From Typhlomys cinereus (lineage: Eukaryota; Chordata; Mammalia; Rodentia; Platacanthomyidae): a stretch of 64,000 nt of DNA. Location of the stretch: the NCBI GenBank assembly GCA_023101885.1, contig JALPQD010000115.1, forward strand, positions 1,309,953-1,373,952, in the 5' to 3' direction. Below the pieces are notes generated by a model that was not told where the DNA came from, ran no database searches, and worked only from the letters and a program-made list of their open reading frames with translations. This document shows, in pieces, positions 32,676 to 43,559 of this stretch; position 1 is the stretch's first letter; each line of letters starts with the position of its first letter. The translations under genes and the position numbers were made by a program.

Positions 32676-33325
32676 ACTCGTATTAGTCAGGGTTCTCTAA
32701 AGAAACAGAATCTATAGAATGTAATATATACAAGTAAATTTATTAAAAAAATAACTCACAATAAAAATAGTATCCTTTAAGGTAGCCACCTGCAGCAGCC
32801 TTTTTCCTGGCTGGAATGTTCCACAAAGCCAAAAGATTCCAAGAAGGTCTCAAGCCTTTGCTCCTCTGGAGGGTTGAAGACCCCGGGTTCAGAAGATCGT
32901 GAAGAACAGCTGGACTCCAACGTGGGCGACGAGCAGCGAACAGCAGCAAGGCCTAGAGTCTAGGCTCCAAAGGCCGCAGAAACAGCAACAACGGGATGGA
33001 AAAGGTGAAGCTCCAAGTCAGCCAAGGACGGAGGCAGCAGCAGCACCAAAGAAAGCCAGATGCTTCAAAGGTGAAGAATGTGCACACAGAGTGGACTGCA
33101 CAGCAAATCGACACCGGGTAAGGGAAGAGCAAGTCCCTCTTCCTTGCACCTCCTATTATCCGTTCCACCACTGGAAAGTACCACCCACTATGGGCTGGGT
33201 TCTCCACAGCAATCAGTCAAGTACCTGCAGACTTGCTCAGAGTCCATTCCAACCATTAACCCTCCACAGCTGCGCCCCAAACAGTCTGCAACTGTCAAGT
33301 TGACATCAAAATGCAACCATAACAA
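32676..33325 (-). mobile_element. Long antisense member of the R-type repeat
   Basis: It starts with 'tattagtcagggttctct' (32682) and ends with 'gcaactgtcaagttgacatc'. The interior is unusually CAG/CAA-rich ('gaacagcagcaaggcc', 'gcagcagcagcaccaaag'). It also has 'cacccactatgggctggg', the antisense of the R block seen elsewhere. A 134-codon open frame at 32899-33303 lies wholly inside the repeat and is not a gene. Confidence 0.55.
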
Positions 33326-33576
33326 CACTGCTTAAATGTCTCCTCTCTACCTACTTCTCTGAAACGACAGGACTTCGGTTCCTTTCAAGCATCTCTAGCT
33401 TTCCACTCTTTCTGCAGATATCAGAAATCCAGATGCTTCTAAAAAACAATACATTATTGGCCTATTATTCACCCCAGAGTAGAGTACATATCTTTTGCCA
33501 TGTGACTTTTAAGTTCCCTAGCTTTTAAATAATAACACAAAGAGGAAAAAGATAGGAAATCATAAGAGCCTATGTA
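33326..33576. other. Anonymous sequence
   Basis: Nothing recognised. Confidence 0.4.
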
Positions 33577-33594
33577 AGAATATATCAGTTATGG

Positions 33595-33760
33595 GGCACC
33601 CTAGCCCCTCATGGTACTCAAGGTGCCATGAGTTCCTTTTCCAGCTGCCTGCTTCTCATGGAGGCTCTCTAGCCCCTCGTGGCACTCCATGTCTGGAGTC
33701 CATGAGTTCCAGCCTTTCTCTTCTCTAATAAAGTCTATCTTAATCTTCAAAAAAAAAAAA
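33595..33760 (+). mobile_element. Short polyadenylated retrocopy, source unknown
   Basis: A 166-bp insert ends 'ctaataaagtctatcttaat' plus a short spacer and a 12-base A run (33749-33760). It is flanked by a 17-18-bp duplication, agaatatatc(a)gttatgg, at 33577-33594 and 33761-33777 (one base indel). It contains an internal repeat: 'ctagcccctcatggtactc' and 'ctagcccctcgtggcactc' about 80 bp apart, each followed by 'catgagttcc'. The AATAAA followed closely by poly(A) suggests reverse transcription of a transcript, perhaps one ending in a retroviral LTR R region. No coding sequence is visible. Confidence 0.75.
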
Positions 33761-33777
33761 AGAATATATCGTTATGG

Positions 33778-34768
33778 TTATAAATGGGATTTTACCCAAA
33801 TCTCCTGATCCCCCTAGTGAAAGCTCCAGTAATCACTCCCTCAAGCAAAGAGCAGCTGGAGCATCGCTCCTTGGCTTCCACATCATCTCTGGGCTTTTCT
33901 TAGAATCACGGATCTCTCCTTACTGCCAGACTATGTTTGCATTAGGTCTGAGTGGGTTTCTATGAAATCAGAGATAGGTTTCAGATGGAACACTGTCAAG
34001 CTATGCATTGAAGCTGTAAACAAAATCAGAGCTGCACCAAGGAAATGTGATTGACACGAGATCCATTTGCTATAAAGATAAAGGACAACACTCCTTTCTC
34101 CAAAACCTCAGGCTATCCAGAACACATATCCTTGGCCACCATGTAGAATTTGAAGTTTGATTTTTAAGCACTAACTCTGTCCTATCTCTAATCTTCTTGT
34201 CTAGGTCAATGTTTAGAAATCTGGAGTTTTACATAACAAGAATCTCTTATCGAAGGCAGGGGGCAGGAATGGATCTCTGACTAGAGGACAAAGTTGATCC
34301 TAAGAGGAGGGTTATTCCCCAAGTCGATCACCAGGCAGCAAGCAAGTTAGAAAACCAAATTCAGAAGGGAGTTCAGAAAAAGGGTCCAAAGTACGGAACA
34401 CTGGCTCTGAGCCACTGACAAATGGAAAGCAATTTTCTTGGTCAACCAAAAGGTCATTCTAGGTAAGGCTACATAAAATGTAATAGAAGATACCTTTCAC
34501 TTCATATGAAATCCTGAAGCATTTCACCTAAGAAAACCCAAGTTCCCTATTCTCAAGCCTCATCTTTCTACAACTCCAAGATAAATCCTTTCTCTCTTGA
34601 TAAGACCTGGGAAGAAATGGTTTGTCTTTGTATTGGTAATAGGACAAGGAAGCTCTCCAAATTCGGAGGCTCCTCCTGAGGGAGAAGCAGCTCACAGTGA
34701 TCAAGGGTGGAACACAGGTTGGATGAGCCGAGGCAAGGCTATTTGGTTTATTGACATTATTGAAACTT
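33778..34768. other. Anonymous sequence
   Basis: Nothing recognised over about 1 kb. Confidence 0.5.
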
Positions 34769-34784
34769 AAAAATTTTTTTTCTT

Positions 34785-35086
34785 GGGCTGGAGAGGTGGC
34801 TCAGGGGTTAAGCCTCTGCCTTGCAGGCGGAAGGTCCTGAGTTCGGATCCCAGATCCCACGTATAGACGCCAGGCGGAAGCAGGGGCGACCTGCGCTTCG
34901 GGTCCTGGTAGGGCGGAGCCTGTGAATCCCGGGGCAGAAGGAGGTGGAGGCGTCCATTGGTGGTTCGCAAGTTCGTCCGTGGTTCTCCACATACACAGAC
35001 ACACACACGCGCGCGCGCGCGCGCGCGCGGGCACATACACATGCACATGCGCACAGTTGAATAAATAATAATAAAAAAATTTAAAA
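34785..35086 (+). mobile_element. Young type I SINE with (CG)n core
   Basis: The best-preserved type I copy: 'gggctggagaggtggctcag', 'cctgagttcggatcccag', 'gtatagacgccaggcggaag', 'gtagggcggagcctgtgaat', 'ggaggcgtccattggtggtt'. Then CA, an 11-unit (CG)n run (35008-35029), 'cacatgcgcacagttgaat' and an A-rich tail. A 16-bp duplication, aaaaattttttttctt, lies at 34769-34784 and 35087-35102. High CpG retention suggests recent insertion. Confidence 0.9.
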
Positions 35087-35102
35087 AAAAATTTTTTTTC
35101 TT

Positions 35103-35829
35103 CAGTCCACCAAGAACCATTCTTTTGAACATTAGTATTTGCTCAGTCTTATAGAGACAACTTTAAGGGAATATGCACAATGTTTTTGCTTCCTGAGTGA
35201 AATGAAAAATAATTGTTTTAGACTGCCCTGAATCACTTTGTCTCTAGATCATCACACGATTTACTCTTTTTTTGTTTTCCAATTTAAATGTTAGGATAAT
35301 TTAAACATCTTCAAAGAGTCCTTCCTTGACTACCAAGTAATGATACCAGCCAGTTACTTGTAAACCACATTTCCCTATTTTAATGTGACATTTATCAAGA
35401 TCTGAATCTGACCCTGTTTGTTATTCACCAAGCTGCTTTGGTGATTTCTGTATGTTTCCATCTTCAATGGCACATACAGTCCATGAGAACAGGCACAATA
35501 ACTCTTTTTGTAACTTCTGTCATAGGAGGCCATGTCCCTACACTGTTAGTCCAGCCAATTGTTTTGTTTTAAGCATAGGAAAGTAGAATTAAAATACTCT
35601 GTATTGTTTCCAGGAGAAAGACTTATAAGTTAGCATGTAGTTTTCTGTACAAAGGTGAATTAATTGGGTTAGGGAAACATATGAACGCATGAAGTCTCAG
35701 TTAGCCTGGGTAACTGTTTGAAAGTCATGAACAAAGTCCCATACTTGGCCCTAACTGTGAATGAGGAAGAAATGTTTTGTTAGTACAGCACATCTCAACT
35801 ATCTTGACTACATTTGTGACTAATTGCTG
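35103..35829. other. Anonymous sequence
   Basis: Nothing recognised. Confidence 0.5.
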
Positions 35830-36130
35830 TTGTAACAAATCACTAAGTATGTAGTATCTTAAAACTTCTTTTGGAGGTCAGAAATTTGAAATGAGTCTCC
35901 CAGTGCCAAAATCAAGGCATTAGTAAAACTGTATCTCTTTCAGATTAGCTAGGACAGAATCCATTTCCTTAACTCTAGAGGTGATGTACACTCCTTATCT
36001 ACTGGGCCCTCCTCCTTCTTCAAAGTGTATCACTCCAACCTGTTCTTCCATTAATGAATGCATCTCTTCTCATCACAATTAGAATTATTCTAGGCCCACA
36101 CATAAAACCCAGGATAATTTGTGCAATATA
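35830..36130 (-). mobile_element. Ancient interspersed repeat relic, family uncertain
   Basis: 'attgctgttgtaacaaatca', 'tcttttggaggtcagaaatt' and 'atcactccaacctgttcttc' parallel an ancient mammalian repeat that reads 'gctgctgtaacaaa...' with 'ctggaggtcagaagt' after it. It is heavily diverged. Confidence 0.4.
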
Positions 36131-37087
36131 AAGACCCTTAATTTAACTACATCAATCTTTTTTCCCCCAAGTAATGTAACATATAATTCACAAGGTCTGG
36201 GAATTAGGACTGGTATTTGCCATTATACTATACTACATTATACTATACTATACTATGAAACTCTCTTAAACAAAGCAGGCACTCCTTAAATGTTACTTTC
36301 CTTCTTCCCTCCTTATCCTACAGCTTCCCAAACCTTTACACTAAAAAGATCTCACTATACCCATTAGTACTCTTTATTCAGTTCTTCCACTGTCAAGGTC
36401 TTTGGCATGCAGTTTCAAAGTTGAGAGACAAAAATTATTTAATGTACAGCCAATCCCCTTGCTTGATACCATATAAAATTTCAAAGTAAGTTCAAAATTC
36501 AAATGACTAGAAAAGTTTAACATCTTTGGTGAATATCTATTAAATCCAAAAAGCAAAAATAGAAAAGATTTTGTGTTAAAATATCAGTCCTAGGCAAAGG
36601 ATATGACTTTCTAATCAGGGAGCAAAGAGTTTTAATTTCTCTTGAGTTTCTCCTGAAAGGATTTATGGTTAAGACATTTCATTTGCTTCATTGTGAAGCT
36701 TGGGTGGCTAATCTAGTTGTTACAAATTTCCGAGATAGATGAAGTTGGGCAGAAGGTATGTAAAGATAAGGTTATCACCTTGGGGCTTTGGATTCACTTC
36801 TATTGAATTCTGACTCAAAAATCTCCTAAAATTGTCTTGGTAAAGAGATCCCTAAGATTGGTGTAACCACAAACCTGGATCTTGAGCTGCCTGTGTTTTG
36901 AGAATACAGCTAAACATAGCAGAACACACACATTTGTGCTTCACCCTGGAGTTCCTAGACTTAGTTGAACCATCTGTTAACTATAGGCATTCCACAGACT
37001 CTTTCAAAGGACTTATACGCATGTGTATGGTATATGTTTGTGAATATGTGTTATAGATATATGGGTGCATATATGCATTTACCCATG
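36131..37087. other. Anonymous sequence
   Basis: A short (TACTA)n tract lies at about 36227-36257; otherwise nothing recognised. Confidence 0.5.
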
Positions 37088-37354
37088 TAAAGGTTAAAAG
37101 TTGACACTGGGTGTCTTCCTCAATTGTTTTCCACTTTATTTACTGAGGCAAAATCTCTTCATTAAACCTGTAACTTGCAGTCAGCTACTCTATCTAGGCA
37201 GCTTGCCCTAGCAATGCCCCATCTCTTCATCTGAGTACTGAGATTACAAGGAGTCACTGCATCAACCCAACTTTCTGTGACTTCTTGGATCCAAACTCCA
37301 GTCCTCACCCTTGAGCAGTAAACACTTTATCCACTGAGCCATCTCCCCAGCCCC
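37088..37354 (-). mobile_element. B4-like SINE, antisense
   Basis: Read antisense: B1-like part ('ttgacactgggtgtcttcc', 'tgagtactgagattacaagg') followed by the tRNA-like head ('ccactgagccatctccccag'). This is the B4/RSINE order. Confidence 0.75.
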
Positions 37355-37546
37355 TCATTCCATAAGTTCTTAGCAACACGTGTTTCTATATTTACTGCAT
37401 ATTCATAATTGAATGGTCTTTACAGATTTTAGGAGTCCTTCTCAGCTGCAGTGTACCAATTGCCTTATCAAACATTTTATATGAACAATGATTTTAATAT
37501 TAATTCACTTTATGAATATGCAACACCATCTTAAAAGAAAACGACG

Positions 37547-37826
37547 TGGGAAGAGGAGATGGCTCAGAGGTTAAAGCCTTTACCTTGCAAGCAAAAGGAT
37601 CTGAGTCCAAATCCCCAGAGCCCACATCAAAGTGCCAGGGGGATGTGGCAGCAGCCTGAAAATGTTGTCTGGAAAGCAGAGCCTGGGGAACCCCACAGTG
37701 AAACAATAAAGAAGCAGAGACGATTCTCAAAGTCACCCTTGAGCTTCTATAGGCACACACTCATGTGTTCTCTTGTACACACACCTGAAAATACATATAC
37801 ATGTACACACACATACATGTGTATAA
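37547..37826 (+). mobile_element. Type II SINE, diverged
   Basis: 'gaggagatggctcagaggtt' head, 'gcagagcctggggaacccc' body and 'gattctcaaagtcaccctt' type II module, ending in CA-rich sequence. Confidence 0.75.
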
Positions 37827-39231
37827 AAAACTATGCATCCATGAGAAGTTATATTCAGATGACCCCATCCTACTTCCTGACAAAGCTTTCTGATTATCTT
37901 CTCCATCTTTCCCTATCCATTAGTTACCCTTTCCTAAATTTCTGCAAAGTTCCTTCACTGTTTCTGAAAAAGTTGTCCACTTTATTAGGGAGAATGACTA
38001 AAGAATAGAGAGGTGCTCCTCATCAGAGATTATTACTATAGAAAGAACTTATCTTCTTGAAATGTGGTGATCAGTAGTTAACTGTAAGTCATGATTCTAT
38101 CCAAAGAGGCAAGACAGAGTAAAGTAAATGTAGTCACAATATTTTTATTTTCTATTTTGCTTTTTAGGCTTTCCTAGTTAACTATCCTGCATGGATTAAT
38201 TTACATTGATTTATAGTACAAAAGGGTATGGTAGGCACCTTAATAAAGTGTAAAGAGACTGGACATACCTGTCTCCCCCAAACTAATCAGTTAAATTATC
38301 TGTCCATCAGAGATCAGTTTTCTTATTTGAAAATCAGATAAGTAGACTATATAAGTAGCAAGGGCTATTCTGAAAAGAGGGAATAACAGGAAATCAAGTG
38401 TTGTAGCTCTTACTTTGGTGTTACTTACAAATATAGAATCAGGCGCAGGCAACCAACTGGAAGAAATTACTCAGAACGCTCGGTTTGTAGCACTTTCAGA
38501 AAGAAAATGGGAAGTGAGGTTCAGAAAACAGAAGCAGGATACAAGCAGCTGGTTTTCTTACCCAATCCTTATTTGGACAGTTGGCTGTCCCTCGCTGATT
38601 GATGACTTGCTGTTGTCCTTACCTAGGATCCCACTATTTCATTAAGTTGTAGTTCATGATATTCAGAAAAGTCTCTCAACCACAATTCATGCAATTTAGC
38701 ACAGCTCTGAATGTCTAAGGCTATTTGCCAGGGTGAGGAAGCGAGGTGTATCTGGTTTTGCTTTTGGTCAGTGGTCCTTCATTTCTTTCAACAAATGTGT
38801 AGCAGCCCTCCCCCTGTAGGCACCATCCTACATACGCGAGATGTGAATGACTTAGTGTTCTAAGGTTCTCTAGGGTAATAAGAGGAGGTAGAAAAAAACA
38901 CTGTAATAATTGAAAGTATCTGATTGTTAACGGAGATGAACTCAGAGGGTCTCTATGATACACAGGAGCTATACCTGAACATCAAGTATTTGTGGAAATT
39001 TCGAGAACACATACTGTCCTCTTATCAAAATCCTTCAAAATCAAAATCCATTTTTAAATATAATTTTAGCAGAAGACACTTGAGAATCTCAACATTATAT
39101 TCTTAATGACTTTTAGCTTTATTGTAATTACTGCCAGAAGTCTGCTAATTTGAAATCAGCAGAAGCAGTGGGCATAGTGAATTTTATGGGCCTAGAAATC
39201 CAAAGCACGTTAACTAATGAGGGGCAATGTT
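37827..39231. other. About 1.4 kb of anonymous sequence
   Basis: Nothing recognised. Confidence 0.5.
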
Positions 39232-39410
39232 TCTCAGCCTCAAATGTACTTTAGAATCACTTGGGAAATCTTTGAACATACGCAGGATTAAGCTTTGCTC
39301 CTGTGAGATTCTGACTTAATAGGTCTTGGAAGGGGCCCAGGTAGCAGAGTGCTCTGAAAGCTCTCCAAGTGATTTCAATGTGTGGTCAAGATTAACATCC
39401 TCTGAACTAG
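39232..39410 (+). mobile_element. MER5A-like hAT relic
   Basis: 'gtactttagaatcacttggg', 'gagattctgacttaataggt' and 'ttggaaggggcccaggta' are the diagnostic blocks of MER5A, a non-autonomous hAT-Charlie element, in order. It ends near 'aacatcctctgaactag'. Confidence 0.65.
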
Positions 39411-39668
39411 GAAAAGAATAGTTTTAGTCAGAATTTTAGGTAATCTAATAACTTAAGGTGAATCTGACCATCCTTGCCCCACATCAGAATCCTAAGTTAT
39501 TTCATGTCAAAGATCTTAAGATTCAACATTTAAATCTAATCTGGTGTAATAGATGGGCAACTAACTGAGCTTATGCAAGAGACTGTTTTTCTGCCCAAAC
39601 CATTCCCTTTGGAATTTCAAGTAGCCAGCTCAAAGTTGTGCATTGAAATTCCAGTTCCTCTTAATAGC

Positions 39669-39806
39669 ACAAGCACGTATAATACATGCAACTTCTCACT
39701 TAGCATAAGCACGTATAATACATGCAATTTTTCATTTAGCATAAGCACGTATAACACATGCAGCTTCTCACTTAGCATAAACATGTATAATACATGCAGC
39801 CTCTCA
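39669..39806 (+). repeat. 36-bp minisatellite, four units
   Basis: Units begin at 39669, 39705, 39741 and 39777, exactly 36 bp apart, each with 'cacgtataatacatgca' or a near variant. Because 36 is divisible by three, the plus-strand frame stays open and encodes a 12-residue repeat of the type 'STYNTCNFSLSI'. I see no start context or flanking coding region that would make it a gene. Confidence 0.9.
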
Positions 39807-40062
39807 GAATATGATCCGTGAAGCTATTGGTTCTTTAAAAATAACCACCAGATGCCTTTCATTTGTGCAGCACATTAAAAGAAAAGTGGCTTACTTTTGC
39901 AAATCCCCCCATATCTGAATTGAAGATAATTTTACTACCCCAGGGATGGACTAAATAGATTCTGTCTGTCCAGCTGGCAAGCCAAGAAGGCGAAATGAGT
40001 AAGTCAGTATCCCTAACACAACCCACTAAACCAGTTAAAAGGGAATGTGGTTAACACTTACT

Positions 40063-40205
40063 GGTGATTGAGTCCAGTATATTTTAACATGTAGACCATC
40101 AGGGTACTGGGACTGCTCCAAGCAATTTTCTTAAGCATTTCTTAATTGGTGATCCTTGGGGAGATTTCTACTTATTAGAAATGCAAAATCTCAGTCCCCA
40201 TTTCC
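40063..40205 (-). mobile_element. MER5A-like hAT relic, opposite orientation
   Basis: 'ttattagaaatgcaaaatct' followed by 'cagtccccatttccag' is the reverse-oriented MER5A core. The left part is degenerate. Confidence 0.55.
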
Positions 40206-40957
40206 AGTCCAAGGAAATATGTCGTATAAACTAAAGTTATCCAAGTCAGAAAGATGAAAAAAAAAAAAAAAAAGAGGTACAAGATAATTAAGGAAGTTGT
40301 TTTGAGAAAAATTTTGTTGTGCTAAGATATGGAGGAAAGCAAAATTAAAATGACCTTTGGGTTTCCAAGTACCAGTCAAGAAGATTGAGGACTCTGGGAG
40401 AGAAACTGACCTGTGAAGTCCTCTTCTCCTTTTACCTACTTTTTCTACATCTTAATTTATTGTTCACCATGACTGTTTATTTGGCTTGTATTCTTTCATT
40501 GTCAACATTCCCAATTTGAAATTTCTCCTCTCTCCCATGCACAACAAAGAGATGCTCAAGGTCCCAAAGGACTTACCACACCTCGCTAAATCTTCCAGTT
40601 GATGGTACTTAATGTACATATTGACTAAAGGGAGAGATCTGAAAGCCAGAATTTAGCCTTTTTTAGTTCTATGTACAATCAGTTGCCAAATCCTAGCTTC
40701 CCAATTTGTTAGATCTTGTTGCCCATGTCTTCTCCCATATGAGTCCATTATTGTCTACACAAGTGGCAGTTTTCTCCTTCTGGTTTACCTAACACCACTT
40801 TTGTTGATTAACCTTAACCTGTGTCCTGTGCCCTCTCCCAAGCTACAGTTGTGCAATGCCCAGTGATGGGGTTATATTATGAAAACTAAAATTTTGTCAG
40901 AAAATGTGCACACACGGCCTAACTAGTATAAGTCAACCACTCCCTTTGGACCCTGGA
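40206..40957. other. Anonymous sequence
   Basis: It contains a 17-base A run at about 40257. Nothing else recognised. Confidence 0.5.
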
Positions 40958-40971
40958 TGCAAGCAGAAGAT

Positions 40972-41573
40972 TTTTTTTTTGTTAATACATTTTTATTATT
41001 ATTTCAGCTCATACAAACTTATTAGGTACACCAGTTCCCTCCCTCCCTCCTCCTCCTCCCGTACCCCGTACTCCTCCTCCCCACCCCCCTCCCTTCCCAT
41101 CCCCCAGTGCCTCCCGCCCCAATTCCCAGAGAGTCCTTTCTTGTGCATGCCTGATTTTCCTCTGGGCCCTCCTCTCCGATGACGTACAAGGACCCAGTGG
41201 CCTTTCCCTGAACCCTTTCTCGTGTTCCCCTTAGGTATAGGAACACTGCTGTGGCTGCCAATCCCTTGCCTCCAAAGATCTTGGTGCCTTTAACAGATGC
41301 TAGACTTTGTGGGGTCAATAGTGTGTTGGACAATGCACAGGGCATGTAAAGTCCAATTATGATTGCTTCAGCCCTAACTTGTATGGAGTAACTTACATAT
41401 CATTGCTCCTCCCATCCTTTTGCTCTTACACTCTTACCGCCCCCTCTTCCGCAAATTTCCCTGAGCTTCAGGATGGGGAGAGATTAAGCTGGCCTAGTTC
41501 TAGGTGGTTGATATAGAGTCTCTGAAGTTCTGGATTGTGGTTTTTTGGTTTTCTTTTGCAGTTTTGCTGCTCC
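40972..41573 (-). mobile_element. 5'-truncated L1 3' UTR, antisense
   Basis: A T-rich tail at 40972-40995 is followed by the antisense tip ('tcatacaaacttattaggta'), a C-rich tract at 41038-41120 and 3' UTR text up to 'gttttgctgctcc'. A perfect 14-bp duplication, tgcaagcagaagat, lies at 40958-40971 and 41574-41587. It is of the same subfamily as 22823-23251; both carry the same open frame on the sense strand (here 41022-41345, minus). Confidence 0.93.
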
Positions 41574-41587
41574 TGCAAGCAGAAGAT

Positions 41588-41829
41588 ATTAATGTATGCT
41601 GTTTCGGACTGTTCCTGCTGTAGTTTTGTGATATAGTTTAGCTTTGTGATATAGTTTTCTTATCAAAAGTAAGAATATACTCTCAACCAACAACAGAAGC
41701 ATAACATAGTAATTTATTCTATTACCAAATATTTATGTACTGTCCACAGCTGTAAGAGCTGTACTTCCTGCAGCTGCTACGTTTGTTTCCACCAAGCATC
41801 ACTACAGTCAACAGCAATGTGTGACACTC
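41588..41829. other. Spacer between two L1 insertions
   Basis: Nothing recognised. Confidence 0.4.
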
Positions 41830-41844
41830 AGAAGGTATGATGTC

Positions 41845-42541
41845 CGACATTTGGGTTGATTCCATGACTTTGCTATTGTAAACAGTGCTGCTATGAACAT
41901 GGTCGTGCTTGTGCTATTGAGGTGAATTTTTGCTGTATGGGGGGTTATTCCTAAAAGTGGAATAGCTGGGTTATATGACATTTCAATCTTTAATTTCTTT
42001 AAGAATATATGAGCCTGCATTCCCACCAGCAATGTAGGAGAGTTCCCCTCTCTCCACATCCTCTCCAGCATTTGGTGTTGTTTGTATTGTGGATTTTTGC
42101 CATCCTGACCGGGGTGAGATGATATCTCAGGGAAGTTTTGATTTGCATTTCCCTGATGGCTAAGGAAGTGGAGCATGTTTTAAGATATTTGTTAGACATT
42201 TTAATTTCATCCCTGGTAAAGTTTCTTTTAAGTTTCAGGGCCCATTTTTTAAATTGGGCCATTTGTTTCCTTGGTGTTTAGTTTTCTAAGTTCTTTATGC
42301 ACTCTGGATAATAGAGCTCTATCAGATATGTGGTTAGTGAAGATTTTCTCCCATTCTGTGGGTTGCCTTTGTGCTCATGTTACAATCTCTTTATCTGAAC
42401 AGAAGCTCTTTAATTTCACAAGATCCCATCTGTTGAGAATTGGTTGCAGTGATTGTGCTATTGAATGTCTGTTTAGGAACTGTTGGCCTAGCCCAATCAG
42501 CTCCAGGGAGTTCCCTACCCTTTCAACTATGGTTTTTATGA
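41845..42541 (-). pseudogene. L1 ORF2 C-terminal fragment (inverted block)
   Basis: ORF2p is the endonuclease/reverse transcriptase of L1. This fragment covers its C-terminal third. The cysteine-containing segment '[18 protein letters not shown]' is intact in sequence; the second frame at 41808-42176 starts in a shifted register, so at least one frameshift separates the two parts. No endonuclease or reverse transcriptase catalytic motifs are present because the element is 5'-truncated. The last residues of the open frame after 'QPKC' are flanking DNA, not L1. Confidence 0.9.
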
Positions 42542-43508
42542 CAAGTGGATAAGGAAAATGTGGTACATCTATACAATGGAGTGCTACTCAACCATCAAAA
42601 ATGATGAATTAAAGGAATTTGCTGGGAATGGATGGAATTAGAAACAATTATATTGAGTGAAGTATCCCAGACACAGAAAATTAAGTGCCATTTGTATTCC
42701 TAATAGGTGGATCTTAGTACCAAACCCACTTAGAGACACTTAAGGATAATCCTCTGTAATACCTACAGTAATTGCAAAGATTATGAACAGGAGGATGGGG
42801 AAGGAGGGCCACACCAGAAACAAGGAGAGAGGGAACCATGTTACAGCAGAGAAAATAGGCCTCCATCAAGGACTGCGAGGGGTGACATCCAATACCCATC
42901 AGGATGGAATGAAGGGCATTGCAGGAGGAGCAAAAGTGAAAAAAAAAATTAACAAACCATAATTCAGAACATCAGAGACTCTATATCGACCACCTGGAAC
43001 TAGGCCAGTCTAATCTCTCCCGATCCTGAAGCTCAGGGAAATTTGCAGAAGAGGGGGCGGTAAGATTGTAAGAGCACAAGGATGGGAGGAGTCAAGATAT
43101 GCAAGATGCTCCACACAAGTTAGGGCCAAAGCAATTACAATTGGACTTTGCATGCTCTGCGCAATATCCAACACACTATTGACCCCACAAAGTCTAGCTA
43201 AAGGCACTAGGATCCTTGTAGGCAAGGGATTGACAGCCACAGTAGTGTTCTTATGCTTAACAGGAACACAGGAGTGGGTTCTGGGAAATGCCACTGGGTC
43301 CTTGCACCTCATCAGAGAGGAGGACCCAGAGGAGAGTTTGGCATGCACATTAAAGGATGCTCCGGGGATGGGAGGGGGAGACACTGGGGGAGGGGGAGAC
43401 ACTGGGGGATGGGGAGGGAGAGAAGATGGGGGTTGGAGGGAGGGAGGGGACCGGTGTACCTGTTAAGTTTGTATGAGTGGAAATAATAAAAATAAATTAA
43501 AATAAAAA
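41845..43508 (+). mobile_element. L1 with inverted 5' part (twin-primed insertion)
   Basis: A single L1 insertion bounded by a perfect 15-bp duplication, agaaggtatgatgtc, at 41830-41844 and 43509-43523. The left part (41845 to about 42541) is antisense ORF2. Read on the minus strand it runs from 'TIVERVGNSLELIGLGQQF' through '[18 protein letters not shown]' and 'MFIAALFTIAKSWNQPKC'. The right part (about 42541 onward) is sense and resumes a few codons later with 'MWYIYTMECYSTIKNDE'. One frameshift follows, then the ORF2 end (stop at 42701-42703) and the full 3' UTR with purine tract and tip 'ttaagtttgtatgagtgg'. The inversion point falls in 'ttttatgacaagtgg'. Confidence 0.95.
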
Positions 43509-43523
43509 AGAAGGTATGATGTC

Positions 43524-43559
43524 AGGAGGTGACAGGAATTCTCCAGTTCCAATTAAAAT
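43524..43559. other. Short spacer
   Basis: Nothing recognised. Confidence 0.3.

Noticed and set aside
32899..33303. 134-codon open frame rich in Gln/Ala/Arg
   Set aside because: It lies wholly inside an R-type interspersed repeat with CAG/CAA-rich sequence; the Gln-rich stretch reflects composition.
37559..38008. 149-codon open frame
   Set aside because: Its first half is the type II SINE at 37547-37826 read in one frame.
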